This document shows, one piece after another, positions 35,289 to 43,036 of a DNA stretch of 64,000 bases. Under the pieces are notes generated by a model. The model worked only from the letters and a program-made list of their open reading frames with translations. It did not search any database and was not told the DNA's origin. The position numbers and the translations under genes are program-made. How positions within the stretch are numbered: position 1 is the stretch's first letter; the number at the start of each line of letters is the position of its first letter. Source of the stretch: Ruminococcus sp. AM22-13 (GTDB taxonomy: Bacteria; Bacillota; Clostridia; Lachnospirales; Lachnospiraceae); contig NZ_QRIL01000004.1 in NCBI RefSeq assembly GCF_003471165.1, positions 1 through 64,000 on the forward strand. Direction: 5' to 3'.

Positions 35289-35667
35289 AACTGCCACCTC
35301 CATATTTTATTTTTTCGCTCAATGCAGATATAGCAGTCAGAAAAATGGTTCGACTTGAAACAGGTGTTTCTTCCTATTATAAATGCATTCGATTTTTTAC
35401 AGATGCAATTATATCATACAGCATGCAAAAATCAATTGTAGGGATATTGAATATTTATACTTTATTTCCTGTTTTTTTATGCATTTTTAACATATTATAT
35501 GATAAATTTCGTTTATTTTTTAACAAGATAATCTGTTTTTCAGCTATTTTCCACTCCGTCTTATATATTTTTTAAAATTGTACTGATTTTGAAACACATA
35601 ACCCAATAACAGCTCCACAGTTTATTACTTTTTCGCAATTAGCACAGTAAACTTTCTTATATTTTTT
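35289..35667. other. Gene-free A+T-rich interval
   Basis: No gene is supported here. It should contain the promoter of the antiporter-kinase operon on the minus strand (TATAAT read on the minus strand at about 35377-35382) and the convergent end of the clpB operon. A perfect dyad GAAACA-GG-TGTTTC at 35357-35370 lies between that -10 box and the antiporter start, a plausible operator position. Confidence 0.45.
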
Positions 35668-35705
35668 GTGTTATAGGAACATTACGGAGTAATTTCCTAT
35701 AACAC
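35668..35705. other. Perfect 12-bp hairpin, second hairpin after DUF4250
   Basis: GTGTTATAGGAA and TTCCTATAACAC with a 14-base loop. It lies immediately beyond the terminator at 35706-35750. On the plus strand it follows a T-run. It may stabilise or terminate read-through of the clpB transcript. Confidence 0.5.
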
Positions 35706-35750
35706 GAAAAATGCTCCCCGACAGCAATTCCCGCTGTCAGAGAGCATTTC
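35706..35750 (-). terminator. Terminator of the clpB-DUF4250 operon
   Basis: Two nested stems (AAATGCTC / GAGCATTT and GACAGC / GCTGTC) read on the minus strand, followed by TTTTT. It starts ten bases after the DUF4250 stop. Confidence 0.85.
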
Positions 35751-35759
35751 GCATATTTC

Positions 35760-35933
35760 CTATATGAACTGATTGGTTGCCTCATCATACTCATAATCGA
35801 TGGAATGCATCTTCTCCACCAGTTCGTCTTTCTTCAATCCTCTGCATGTGCAGAGTGCTTCCAGGGAATCATAGTAATCCCTGAGCTGAGTATTCACATA
35901 ACTCAGCAGAATCATTGGATCTTTGGGTATCAT
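35760..35933 (-). CDS. DUF4250-family small protein
   Basis: A 57-residue protein read from ATG 35931-35933 to a TAG at 35760-35762. Sequence begins MIPKDPMILLSYVNTQLRD and continues with LEALCTCRGLKKDELVEKMHSIDYEYDEATNQF, the complete DUF4250 pattern. The family is short, cytoplasmic and of unknown function, common in Clostridia. The ATG directly abuts the clpB stop (TAAATG), so translation is coupled to clpB and expression should follow heat-shock control. No separate ribosome site is evident apart from the end of clpB. Confidence 0.88.
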   Translation of the reverse strand: MIPKDPMILLSYVNTQLRDYYDSLEALCTCRGLKKDELVEKMHSIDYEYDEATNQFI

Positions 35934-38525
35934 TTAGTTTCCGTCCTTTACCGTAACAATGAATTCCCCATTCTGAACATCCAGCACCAGAGTATCACCT
36001 GCGTGAACATCTCCGGACAAAATCTTTCGTGCCGCAAGAGTCTCCACATATTTCTGCAGATAACGCTTCAGCGGACGTGCACCATATACCGGGTCATAGC
36101 CATTCTCGATAACCTGATCCTTGGCTGCATCTGTCAGTTCCAGGGAAAGCTCCTGGTCTGCAAGACGTTTGTCAAGCTCGCCGACCATCAAATCTACTAT
36201 CTTACCAATATTGGATTTTGTCAAGGGCTTGAACATAATTATTTCATCCAGACGGTTCAGAAATTCCGGACGGAAATGGCCTCTCAGGTCATCCATAACC
36301 TGACTCTGAGCCTCAGGTTTGATCTCACCATTCTCATCAATACCATCCAGCAGATACGGAGAACCGATGTTGGAAGTCATGATAAGAATTGTATTCTTAA
36401 AGTCAACTGTACGTCCCTGAGAATCTGTGATACGGCCATCATCCAGTACCTGCAGCAGTACGTTAAACACATCCGGATGTGCTTTCTCAATCTCATCGAA
36501 AAGTACAACACTGTATGGTTTACGGCGGACTGCCTCAGTAAGCTGGCCGCCCTCCTCATATCCTACATATCCCGGAGGCGCTCCGATCAGTCTGGATACA
36601 GAATACTTCTCCATGTACTCACTCATATCAATTCTGACCATATTCTGCTCATCATCAAACAGATTCTCTGCTAAAGTCTTGGCAAGCTCTGTCTTACCTA
36701 CACCTGTAGGACCAAGGAACAGGAAAGAACCGATAGGTTTGGTCGGATCCTTGATGCCGGCTTTGGAACGAAGGATTGCATCTGTAACCCTCTTCACACC
36801 TTCATCCTGGCCTACAACTCTCTTATGAAGCTGATCTTCCAGAGTAAGGAGTTTCGCTCTCTCGCCTTCTGTCAGTCTTGTTACAGGAATACCAGTCCAT
36901 CTGGAAATGATCCTTGCGATCTCATCATCAGTAACTGCCTCATGTACCAGACTTCTGTCACTTTCTTTGACACTCTTTTCTTCGATTTCCAACTGCTGCT
37001 GTAATTTCGGAAGTTCACCGTACTGTAACTGTGCAGCCTTCTCCAGATCATAATTCTGTTTTGCTTTCTGGATCTGCTTATTCACATCCTCAATCTGCTC
37101 ACGAAGCTTCTGTAATTTCTCTACAGAATGCTTCTCATTATCCCACTGTGCTTTCTGGGTATTAAAGGTATCACGAAGCTCTGCCAGCTCCTTCTGAAGT
37201 GTTTCCAGACGTTCCTTACTCAGATTATCTGTCTCTTTCTTCAGTGCAGATTCCTCAATCTCCAGCTGCATGATCTTACGGCGCTGTTCATCCAGCTCTG
37301 AAGGCATGGAATCCAGCTCTGTCTTGATCAGGGCACAGGCCTCATCCACCAGGTCAATAGCCTTATCAGGAAGAAAACGGTCTGTGATATATCTATGTGA
37401 AAGTGTAGCTGCTGCAACCAACGCACTGTCTGTAATCTTAACACCATGGAAGACCTCATATCTCTCCTTCAGACCACGAAGGATGGAAATGGTATCCTCC
37501 ACTGTAGGTTCATCTACCATAACAGGCTGGAAACGACGTTCCAGAGCGGCATCTTTCTCAATATACTGACGGTACTCATCCAGAGTTGTGGCACCGATAC
37601 AGTGAAGCTCACCTCTGGCAAGCATAGGTTTCAGCATATTGCTTGCATCCATGGCTCCGTCAGTCTTACCTGCACCAACGATCAGATGTAACTCATCAAT
37701 GAAAAGAATAATGTTTCCTTCACTCTTCTTTACTTCTTCAAGGACTGCTTTCAGACGTTCCTCAAACTCACCTCTGTATTTGGCACCTGCTACCAGAGCA
37801 CCCATATCCAGGGCAAAAATCTTCTTATCCTTCAAGCCTTCCGGCACATCCTCTGCCACGATTCGCTGAGCAAGACCCTCGATTGCTGCAGTCTTACCTA
37901 CACCAGGCTCACCGATAAGCACAGGATTGTTCTTGGTCTTACGGGAAAGGATTCTGATAATATTACGGATTTCCTCATCACGTCCAATCACAGGATCCAG
38001 CTTCTGGTTACGTGCCTTTTCGACTAAATCCTCACCATATTTATTCAAAGTATCATAAGTAGCTTCCGGATTGTCACTGACTACACGCTGATTGCCTCGT
38101 ACTGTAGAAAGTGCCTGCAGGAAACGTTCCTTAGTAATACCAAATTCCTGAAACAGCTTCTTCATGCTTGGACTTGGATATCTTAATAAAGCAAGGAAGA
38201 GATGCTCTACAGAGACATATTCATCTCCCATTGCCTTGGCTTCATCCTCTGCACTGACCAGAGCCTTGTTCAGATACTGTCCGAAACGAAGTTCACCGCC
38301 GGATACCTTAACCTTAGCATCCAGTGCCTGATTCAGAGAATTTCTGAAATAATCTTTATCTATCTCCATCTTCTCGATCAGTTTAAGGATCAGGCTGTCT
38401 TCCTGTTCCAACAGAGCATATAAAAGATGCTCCTCTTCAATCTCCTGGTTGCCAAACTGATAAGCAACCTTCTCCAGATCCTGGACAGCCTGTACGGATT
38501 TCTGTGTAAATTTACTGATATTCAT
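35934..38525 (-). CDS. clpB: ClpB disaggregase
   Basis: AAA+ protein disaggregase of 863 residues, normal length. The order is the Clp_N repeat domain ([21 protein letters not shown], residues 1-145), AAA-1 with Walker [20 protein letters not shown] and Walker [15 protein letters not shown], the long M-domain coiled coil (residues about 400-525, [20 protein letters not shown] onward), AAA-2 with Walker [19 protein letters not shown] and Walker [17 protein letters not shown], and the D2 small domain. The M domain separates ClpB from ClpC. It works with DnaK to rescue aggregated proteins. Transcription starts from a promoter overlapping a CIRCE element. GGAGGG precedes the ATG; a DUF4250 gene follows without a gap. 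Confidence 0.97.
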   Translation of the reverse strand: MNISKFTQKSVQAVQDLEKVAYQFGNQEIEEEHLLYALLEQEDSLILKLIEKMEIDKDYFRNSLNQALDAKVKVSGGELRFGQYLNKALVSAEDEAKAMGDEYVSVEHLFLALLRYPSPSMKKLFQEFGITKERFLQALSTVRGNQRVVSDNPEATYDTLNKYGEDLVEKARNQKLDPVIGRDEEIRNIIRILSRKTKNNPVLIGEPGVGKTAAIEGLAQRIVAEDVPEGLKDKKIFALDMGALVAGAKYRGEFEERLKAVLEEVKKSEGNIILFIDELHLIVGAGKTDGAMDASNMLKPMLARGELHCIGATTLDEYRQYIEKDAALERRFQPVMVDEPTVEDTISILRGLKERYEVFHGVKITDSALVAAATLSHRYITDRFLPDKAIDLVDEACALIKTELDSMPSELDEQRRKIMQLEIEESALKKETDNLSKERLETLQKELAELRDTFNTQKAQWDNEKHSVEKLQKLREQIEDVNKQIQKAKQNYDLEKAAQLQYGELPKLQQQLEIEEKSVKESDRSLVHEAVTDDEIARIISRWTGIPVTRLTEGERAKLLTLEDQLHKRVVGQDEGVKRVTDAILRSKAGIKDPTKPIGSFLFLGPTGVGKTELAKTLAENLFDDEQNMVRIDMSEYMEKYSVSRLIGAPPGYVGYEEGGQLTEAVRRKPYSVVLFDEIEKAHPDVFNVLLQVLDDGRITDSQGRTVDFKNTILIMTSNIGSPYLLDGIDENGEIKPEAQSQVMDDLRGHFRPEFLNRLDEIIMFKPLTKSNIGKIVDLMVGELDKRLADQELSLELTDAAKDQVIENGYDPVYGARPLKRYLQKYVETLAARKILSGDVHAGDTLVLDVQNGEFIVTVKDGN

Positions 38526-38598
38526 AGGCTAACCCTCCTCTTATATGAGAAATATCTCTCCCAAAGGAGAAATATGTTGTTTTCTTTGTTCTGCATGT

Positions 38599-38627
38599 AA
38601 TATAACACATGTTGTTAGCACTGTCAA
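38599..38627 (-). promoter_or_regulatory. Consensus sigma-A promoter of clpB
   Basis: TTGACA, 17 bases, TATATT read on the minus strand, about 75 bases upstream of the clpB ATG. The -35 box lies inside the CIRCE element. Confidence 0.88.
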
Positions 38628-38641
38628 GCGTTGAGTGCTAA
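38615..38641. promoter_or_regulatory. CIRCE element (HrcA operator)
   Basis: TTAGCACTG-N9-GAGTGCTAA against the consensus TTAGCACTC-N9-GAGTGCTAA: one mismatch, nine-base spacer. HrcA binding here would block RNA polymerase at the clpB promoter and be lost on heat shock. Confidence 0.92.
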
Positions 38642-38689
38642 TTATTTTGTGAAGAATTTGTTAACGCTACGAGCCATGCAAAATGGTGA

Positions 38690-38850
38690 AAAAAACGCCC
38701 TGCAAGTTTACTTGCAAGGACGTCTTTTTTTGCTATTTTATAGGGCGACAGCCCTACAGCGAGGGAAGTCTTTCCCGAGCTGTGCATGGCGTATGCCACT
38801 ACTTCACAGGGATTTTTCACTTGCTTTCGCACTCGATTTTCTTGATTTGA
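38690..38850. repeat. Structured non-coding block with four hairpins, probably a dispersed repeat
   Basis: Successive stems are CTGCAAGT / ACTTGCAAG with a T-run, TAGGGC-gaca-GCCCTA, GGGAA / TTCCC within CAGC...GCTG, and TGGC-gtat-GCCA. Both strands stay open across it, giving ORFs of about 90 and 108 codons, but neither has a family signature or ribosome site. The density of perfect small stems points to a structured element rather than protein. Confidence 0.5.
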
Positions 38851-38889
38851 CCACATTTTTACGACAAAGTCTTGGAAAAATATATTTGG

Positions 38890-39243
38890 ATGAATGCTTC
38901 TGAACTGATGGAAATTTTGTTCTGGATTGATGAATTTAATCCCGGTATGATCAATCTCTTTCAATCAGAAACTTATCCAGGCGAAAAATCAAATTCCAGT
39001 GACGATACCTCTATACGCTACCACAATTCCGATAGTTGACCTGCTCATCCACCTGTTGGCATGTGGTTTAATTATGGGATTCTTAATGATTTTTTGAAAG
39101 AATGGACTCTTAGAAAAGAAGAACTGAAATCTGGTAAAATTACCAGAGATGAGTATTTTGAATGGAAAATCAACTGGCCGCAGACTTGTGATGATTGTGG
39201 AAAACGTGAACCTTCAAAGCAATGGCGATGCTCAAACGAATAG
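38890..39243 (+). pseudogene. Decayed gene with an in-frame stop, unknown family
   Basis: A continuous frame starting MNASELMEILFWIDEFNPGM is interrupted by TGA at 39037-39039 and then resumes as a 61-residue stretch (MWFNYGILNDFLKEWTLRKEE) ending in NWPQTCDDCGKREPSKQWRCSNE. The second part reads like the end of a real protein, with a CxxC pair. If the stop were absent the product would be about 117 residues. I do not recognise the family. It is followed by a terminator and flanked by the structured block, so it looks like the residue of an inserted element. Confidence 0.5.
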
Positions 39244-39301
39244 AATTTAGCGAAACTTAGCAAAACTTAAATTTATTATATTTTTTCTCTTTAACTAATA
39301 G

Positions 39302-39350
39302 AAAAGGCACTGAAAATCCAATATTTCTACGGTTTTCAGTGCCTTTTTTG
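39302..39350. terminator. Strong terminator, perfect 15-bp arms
   Basis: AAAAGGCACTGAAAA and TTTTCAGTGCCTTTT, loop 16 bases, with further T residues on the plus strand. It lies between the decayed plus-strand gene and the convergent sirtuin gene. Confidence 0.9.
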
Positions 39351-39401
39351 CATTGTCCATTCAGAAAAATTAATTGTCTAAATAGAAATATATAAACAAC
39401 C

Positions 39402-40253
39402 CTATAGGTTCTCTCTTGCCAGATATATTTCTTTCAGCGCTTCCCCAATATCTCCATCTACCCCGATCGACTTTCCGGCAATTGCTGAAGGAATATAGAC
39501 TTCTCCTTTATTGAAGGTGATATAAACTGCTTCAGGTTCAGAAGCAGCAAGGCTCATGAAAGGCTCTTTGATCATACGGTTTCGCCATCCCACGCCCAAT
39601 TCCAGGATCGCTAGTCTTTTACCATGATATTTCTTAATAAAGTTCTGATAGTCTTGCATTTTCTTTTGGAACTGTTCGGTCTGAAAGAATGCATTGCTGT
39701 TTGCCATATTGACCGTAACTGGCCCTCCACAGCAGGAACAGCAGGGGACCAGTTCTGAGGGGATCTGTCCGTTTTTTTCAGCTTTCGCCATTTTGAGAAT
39801 TTCATTCTGGTTTTCGTAAGGATCTGTTCCGCATCCATTCTGGCACCGGGACTGGGTGAGACGGCCTTCCATCTCAAAGACTTTATCCCTGTCAAATCCT
39901 ACAGGCACGAAATGGTCCTCGCCATTGGAGGTCACAATAAAATAATCTTTGGAACCAACCAGACGATACAGATCCTCCATTACAGGACCGGGCTGTTCCA
40001 GATAACATTTCCGGCTGATCAGTCTGCTGAAAAATGCCCATTTAGATTCTTCTGTAGGATACTGAAAGAATAATCCCTGCAGTATGTTTCTGATCCCGTA
40101 TCTGCTGCGGAAATCTCCGAAATCTTTCTGAAACCAGTGATCATCTGCAAAAATATTGTATCCTTCTGAAATAGATAATCCGTTACTGGCGCCGATGAGA
40201 AGAGCGTCTGCTTCCTGGATAGCTTTATAAATATTTCTGAAGTTTTCTTCCAT
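39402..40253 (-). CDS. Sirtuin-like protein, class M (SirTM)-related, copy A
   Basis: A 283-residue Sir2-fold protein. The NAD-binding start is altered from GAGxSxxSGIPxFR to LLIGASNGLSISEGYNIF, the catalytic-loop motif TQNxDxLH reads IVTSNGEDHFVPVGFD, and a four-cysteine zinc site is present (SRCQNGC and VPCCSCCGG). LAILELGVGWRNRMIKEPFMSL and YITFNKGEVYIPSAI match the C-terminal part of SirTM proteins. SirTM enzymes act as protein ADP-ribosyl transferases rather than deacetylases in studied pathogens; here the partner macrodomain and GcvH-L/LplA2 genes are absent from the neighbourhood. GGAG precedes the ATG. It is the last gene of a minus-strand run with a decayed copy and copy B. Confidence 0.82.
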   Translation of the reverse strand: MEENFRNIYKAIQEADALLIGASNGLSISEGYNIFADDHWFQKDFGDFRSRYGIRNILQGLFFQYPTEESKWAFFSRLISRKCYLEQPGPVMEDLYRLVGSKDYFIVTSNGEDHFVPVGFDRDKVFEMEGRLTQSRCQNGCGTDPYENQNEILKMAKAEKNGQIPSELVPCCSCCGGPVTVNMANSNAFFQTEQFQKKMQDYQNFIKKYHGKRLAILELGVGWRNRMIKEPFMSLAASEPEAVYITFNKGEVYIPSAIAGKSIGVDGDIGEALKEIYLARENL

Positions 40254-40257
40254 AATG

Positions 40258-40574
40258 TTATTTCTCCTTTTCCAACTGTATCCGAAGTTCTTTTAATATA
40301 TCTGCCAGATTGCCTTGCAGGTAAAGACTTCTCCCTTTTTTTAATGTTCCGGAGCAGAAGAGGCTTCCTGGTTCAGACAGACGTAAAACACCTGGCTGTT
40401 ACGGGCCGTCATGTCCCAGAAAGGCAGTCTGATCACCCCCGGTGTCATCTCTCCAATCTTTTCCGGCAAGTACAGCCTTAAGAGCCAGATATAGCTGACC
40501 TGTAGACAGATGCCACATACTGTAAATATATTTTGTATAGTAGGCCCATTGCTGTTCCAGGGATGTCTTTGTGA
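40258..40574 (-). pseudogene. Remnant of a third sirtuin copy with a large internal deletion
   Basis: Between the two intact sirtuins the minus strand encodes sirtuin fragments without an intact frame. The first part (LEQQWAYYTKYIYSMWHLST, then GQLYLALKAVLAGKD) matches the region just before the catalytic loop in both neighbours. The frame then changes at about 40455-40465, and the second part (EKIGEMTPGVIRLPFWDM, then TARNSQVFYVCLNQEA) matches the region after the zinc domain, including the GVG-MTP-PFW pattern. A TAA interrupts it after SSAPEH, and an open C-terminal stretch, NLADILKELRIQLEKEK, ends at 40258-40260. About 130 residues including catalytic loop and zinc site are deleted. It begins at once after the stop of copy B. 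Confidence 0.8.
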
Positions 40575-41483
40575 CTATGCTTCTCCATGCTCCTTGTTTT
40601 CCTCTTTCTTTACCCTCACTGCCTCCTGCAGCACCAGGGCAATGTCTTCTTTGATAGCCAGCCCCTTCTGTTCTATTTCTCTGGGAAGAATGGCGTCCTT
40701 TGGATTAATGGTAATGTAAAACGCCTTAGGCAGGGAGTATGTGAGATTCCAGAAAGGTTCCTGGATAAACATAGGGGTCATTCGTCCTACGCCCAACTCC
40801 AGAAAAAGGATCTTCTTCTCTTTATTCTTTTCCAGAAATTCGTTGATCTTCCGATATTCGTCTTTATACTTGGCACCTTCCAGAAATGTATATCCCCGTA
40901 CCCAGGGCTCCATCTGGGCTCCGCATTTTGGACAGCGGGGGATCATTTTGGCGGGGATACACAGATTCTCGTCAATAGCTGCATTCATGGCATAGACCAT
41001 ATCCTTGTTGTAATAAATCTGGTCATGACATTGGCGGCTGCACTGATAATAGCGGAAATCACCCTGGATGGCGCTTAATTTTTCTTCGGACACCACACGG
41101 GTAAACTGGAAGTCCTGATTGGTGGTCATAATATGATAGTTTTTACCCTCAAGGAGTTCCATGAGATCGTAGTAAGGCTGTCCTGTAGGACACTCATATT
41201 CCATATAGCCCATACGTACAAGAAATGCCCAATGAGCTTCCGGGGAAGGATAATGATAGTAAAATCCGTTAAAGGCTCCGGTAAATCCATATTTTTTATG
41301 GAAATCCCCCAGATATTTCTGAAATATCGCATCATTCTGATAGAAAAAATTATAGCCACAGGAAGCGGACATGCCGGCTGCTGCTCCTACCAGAATGGCT
41401 TCAGCAGAATTAAGTTTATCTAATAAGGTCCGGGCATTTTTTTGATATGCATTTTCAAAAACAATATTTTTCGTTGGCTGCAT
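40575..41483 (-). CDS. Sirtuin-like protein, class M (SirTM)-related, copy B
   Basis: A 302-residue paralogue of the sirtuin at 39402-40253. The nucleotide-binding loop is ILVGAAAGMSASCGYNFF (residues about 30-47), the catalytic-loop motif is HIMTTNQDFQFTRV (about 117-130; canonical His replaced by Gln), and zinc cysteines occur as YQCSRQC and PRCPKCG. The C-terminal part has LFLELGVGRMTPMFIQEPFW and AFYITINPKDAILPREIEQK. These features fit SirTM-like sirtuins. AAAGGAAAG lies before the ATG. It is divergent from a broken Rrf2 gene, and the shared 55-bp gap carries the dyad module also seen at 56026 and 57766, so NAD+-dependent modification by this protein may be under Rrf2 control. Confidence 0.82.
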   Translation of the reverse strand: MQPTKNIVFENAYQKNARTLLDKLNSAEAILVGAAAGMSASCGYNFFYQNDAIFQKYLGDFHKKYGFTGAFNGFYYHYPSPEAHWAFLVRMGYMEYECPTGQPYYDLMELLEGKNYHIMTTNQDFQFTRVVSEEKLSAIQGDFRYYQCSRQCHDQIYYNKDMVYAMNAAIDENLCIPAKMIPRCPKCGAQMEPWVRGYTFLEGAKYKDEYRKINEFLEKNKEKKILFLELGVGRMTPMFIQEPFWNLTYSLPKAFYITINPKDAILPREIEQKGLAIKEDIALVLQEAVRVKKEENKEHGEA

Positions 41484-41485
41484 GG

Positions 41486-41514
41486 TTGACTTTCCTTTCT
41501 TTTATTGTTATTAT
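41486..41514 (+). promoter_or_regulatory. Promoter, shared-module copy C
   Basis: TTGACT, 17 bases, TATTAT, reading toward the broken Rrf2 gene. The bases after the -35 box (TTTCCTTT) match those at 57744 and 56004. Confidence 0.65.
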
Positions 41515-41525
41515 TAAAATTACAT
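41505..41525. promoter_or_regulatory. Shared dyad, copy C (TTGTTA-N9-TTACAT)
   Basis: Same half-sites and spacing as 56026-56046 and 57766-57786, overlapping the -10 box in the same way. Candidate operator for the Rrf2 regulator encoded at 57933-58382 or its decayed paralogue here. Confidence 0.6.
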
Positions 41526-41537
41526 CAAAATCGTACC

Positions 41538-41807
41538 ATGTTAAAATATAAATTACAAGAAGAAAAAGAGCATCTGACCAGTGCCCAGATTGCAAAAAGT
41601 GTAAAAACAAATCCTGCCTATATCCGGCAGCTGATGGCCGTGCTGAAAAATGCAAGCCTTATCTCCAATACCCAAGGCCAGGCAAACGCCTGTCTTACCA
41701 AACCTGCAGATGAAATTACTATGCTGGATATATACCGGGCAGTGGAGGGAGAAAAGCCTTTGCTTCATCTTGATATTGATACCAACCCAGAGTGTGGAGT
41801 ATACTGA
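41538..41807 (+). pseudogene. Truncated Rrf2-family regulator
   Basis: Of the 149-residue Rrf2 pattern seen at 57933-58382, this frame keeps only 89 residues. SAQIAKSVKTNPAYIRQLMA is the recognition helix region, and LTKPADEITMLDIYRAVEGE then KPLLHLDIDTNPECGV is the linker and cysteine region, closely matching the intact paralogue. The first helix (about 22 residues after MKYSTKL) is lost, the start now reading MLKYKLQEEKEHLT, and the frame stops right after ECGVY, removing the last 45 or so residues that form the dimer helix. It is divergent from sirtuin copy B. It is probably inactive, though it could still bind DNA weakly. Confidence 0.7.
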
Positions 41808-41815
41808 TAATAATA

Positions 41816-41862
41816 AAGAGACTGTAACATTCATGGAAAACTATGAGTTGTTTCAGTCTCTT
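41816..41862. terminator. Hairpin after the broken Rrf2 gene
   Basis: AAGAGACTG and CAGTCTCTT form perfect 9-bp arms around a long loop between convergent ends. The T-run is short, so termination is uncertain. Confidence 0.45.
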
Positions 41863-41894
41863 GAGGCACCTCTTTTACATCTCAACTTATTCAA

Positions 41895-42806
41895 TCATTT
41901 TTTGCGCCGCCCTGTATTTTCCGATCCCCGTACTTCTTCATGATAGAAATAGTCCACGATTACAGGATGACCTGGCTCTGCGCGGCCATAAGGCAGTTCG
42001 TTGTCTACAAAAGGACAGTCGTATTTTTGGGACATCTGTGCTGCCTGGTTTTCCAATGCCCGAAAATAGCTTCGATCTCCCTTGCGATAGATTTCATCAT
42101 ACAGGGTAACAAGGTGGGGATAACATTTCTGAATATAATCCAGGATCTCCTGTTTGAAACCACCGCGGAGATTTAGATTTTCTAACCATACCAGGTCACA
42201 CTGATCTTTCACACGTTCAAAAATCTTTTCAAAATCTGTGATGCCCGGAAATACTGGGGAAATGAAACAAACCGTGCGTATTCCGGCTTCGTATACCTGC
42301 TTCATTGCCTCAAGTCTGCGGCTGATGCTGACAGCTTGATCCATGTCTGCCTGAAATTTTTCATCTAATGTGTTGATCGACCATGAGACAGTGACTTTTC
42401 CCATTTCTTTTAGCAAGTCAATATCCCGGAGTACAAGATCCGATTTCGTACAGATAAGGATTTCTGCACCGCTATTTTTTAACTGTTCTAAAATCCTGCG
42501 GGTATTTCTTATCTCCTTTTCCTGGGGCAGATACCCATCTGTCACGGAACCAATCACTACCCGTTGGCCTTTATATTTTCTCGGGTTTTTAATTGCCGGC
42601 CAGTGTTTTATATCCAGAAATGTTCCCCACGATTCGGTATGCCCGGTGAACCGTTTCATAAAAGAGGCATAGCAGTATTTGCAGCCGTGGGTACATCCTA
42701 CATAAGGATTGACAGAATATCCCCCTACCGGAAGACTGGATTTAGTCATGATATTTTTTGTTTCTATATCCCGGATCAGAATATTCTTTTCCATTATTTT
42801 TTCCAT
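41895..42806 (-). CDS. SPL-family radical SAM protein
   Basis: A 303-residue radical SAM enzyme related to the spore-photolyase-like (Rv2578c-type) family. The 4Fe-4S-binding motif is YVGCTHGCKYCYA (CxxxCxxC, residues about 38-46), preceded by SVNPY, as in the SPL group. Downstream strands include VVIGSVTDGYLPQEKEI, AEILICTKSDLVLRDIDLL and VTVSWSINTLDEKF, with FISPVFPGI. The SPL group includes DNA photoproduct lyases, but most members lack a known substrate. GGAGGAACAG precedes the ATG at 42806. It lies tail-to-tail with the Rrf2 remnant and 400 bases from the sirtuins, suggesting a functional set. Confidence 0.88.
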   Translation of the reverse strand: MEKIMEKNILIRDIETKNIMTKSSLPVGGYSVNPYVGCTHGCKYCYASFMKRFTGHTESWGTFLDIKHWPAIKNPRKYKGQRVVIGSVTDGYLPQEKEIRNTRRILEQLKNSGAEILICTKSDLVLRDIDLLKEMGKVTVSWSINTLDEKFQADMDQAVSISRRLEAMKQVYEAGIRTVCFISPVFPGITDFEKIFERVKDQCDLVWLENLNLRGGFKQEILDYIQKCYPHLVTLYDEIYRKGDRSYFRALENQAAQMSQKYDCPFVDNELPYGRAEPGHPVIVDYFYHEEVRGSENTGRRKK

Positions 42807-42949
42807 GCGTTCTGTTCCTCCAAAACCCGGATAAATGCCGAGGGCAGATCCTGGATCATTTGATTATCTCCCATAACGGGAAGTAGATCCTCTTTCATAA
42901 ACACCGGTTTTGAATCATCTACAATCAGAATTTTTTGTCTTTTATTCAT
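42794..42949 (-). CDS. Small 51-residue ORF, start like a response regulator
   Basis: Reads MNKRQKILIVDDSKPVF, then a 34-residue tail ending EEQNAWKK. The beginning is the classic receiver-domain strand (KILIVDDS), but the rest of a receiver, including the phospho-acceptor strand and the Lys strand, is missing. The stop overlaps the start of the radical SAM gene by 13 bases, so the two are co-translated. A weak AAAGG lies nine bases before the ATG. It may be a truncated response-regulator gene now only providing a leader, or a genuine small protein. I cannot choose from sequence alone. Confidence 0.45.
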   Translation of the reverse strand: MNKRQKILIVDDSKPVFMKEDLLPVMGDNQMIQDLPSAFIRVLEEQNAWKK

Positions 42950-43036
42950 ATTTTTTTACCTTTATCCTTGTTGATTTTATGATGTTCCAAATCATATCCG
43001 ATTGACTACCAGTTTCTAACATCTTGCTATTTTCTT

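Noticed and set aside
35805..36674. 289-codon plus-strand ORF opposite clpB and DUF4250
   Set aside because: Antisense of well-conserved coding sequence with no family features; length reflects codon bias.
38638..38964. 108-codon minus-strand ORF across the hairpin block (and a 90-codon plus-strand ORF at 38631-38903)
   Set aside because: Both cross the same set of perfect hairpins; such repeat-derived ORFs are often mis-annotated, and neither has a ribosome site or fold signature. The minus ORF also spans the clpB CIRCE region edge.
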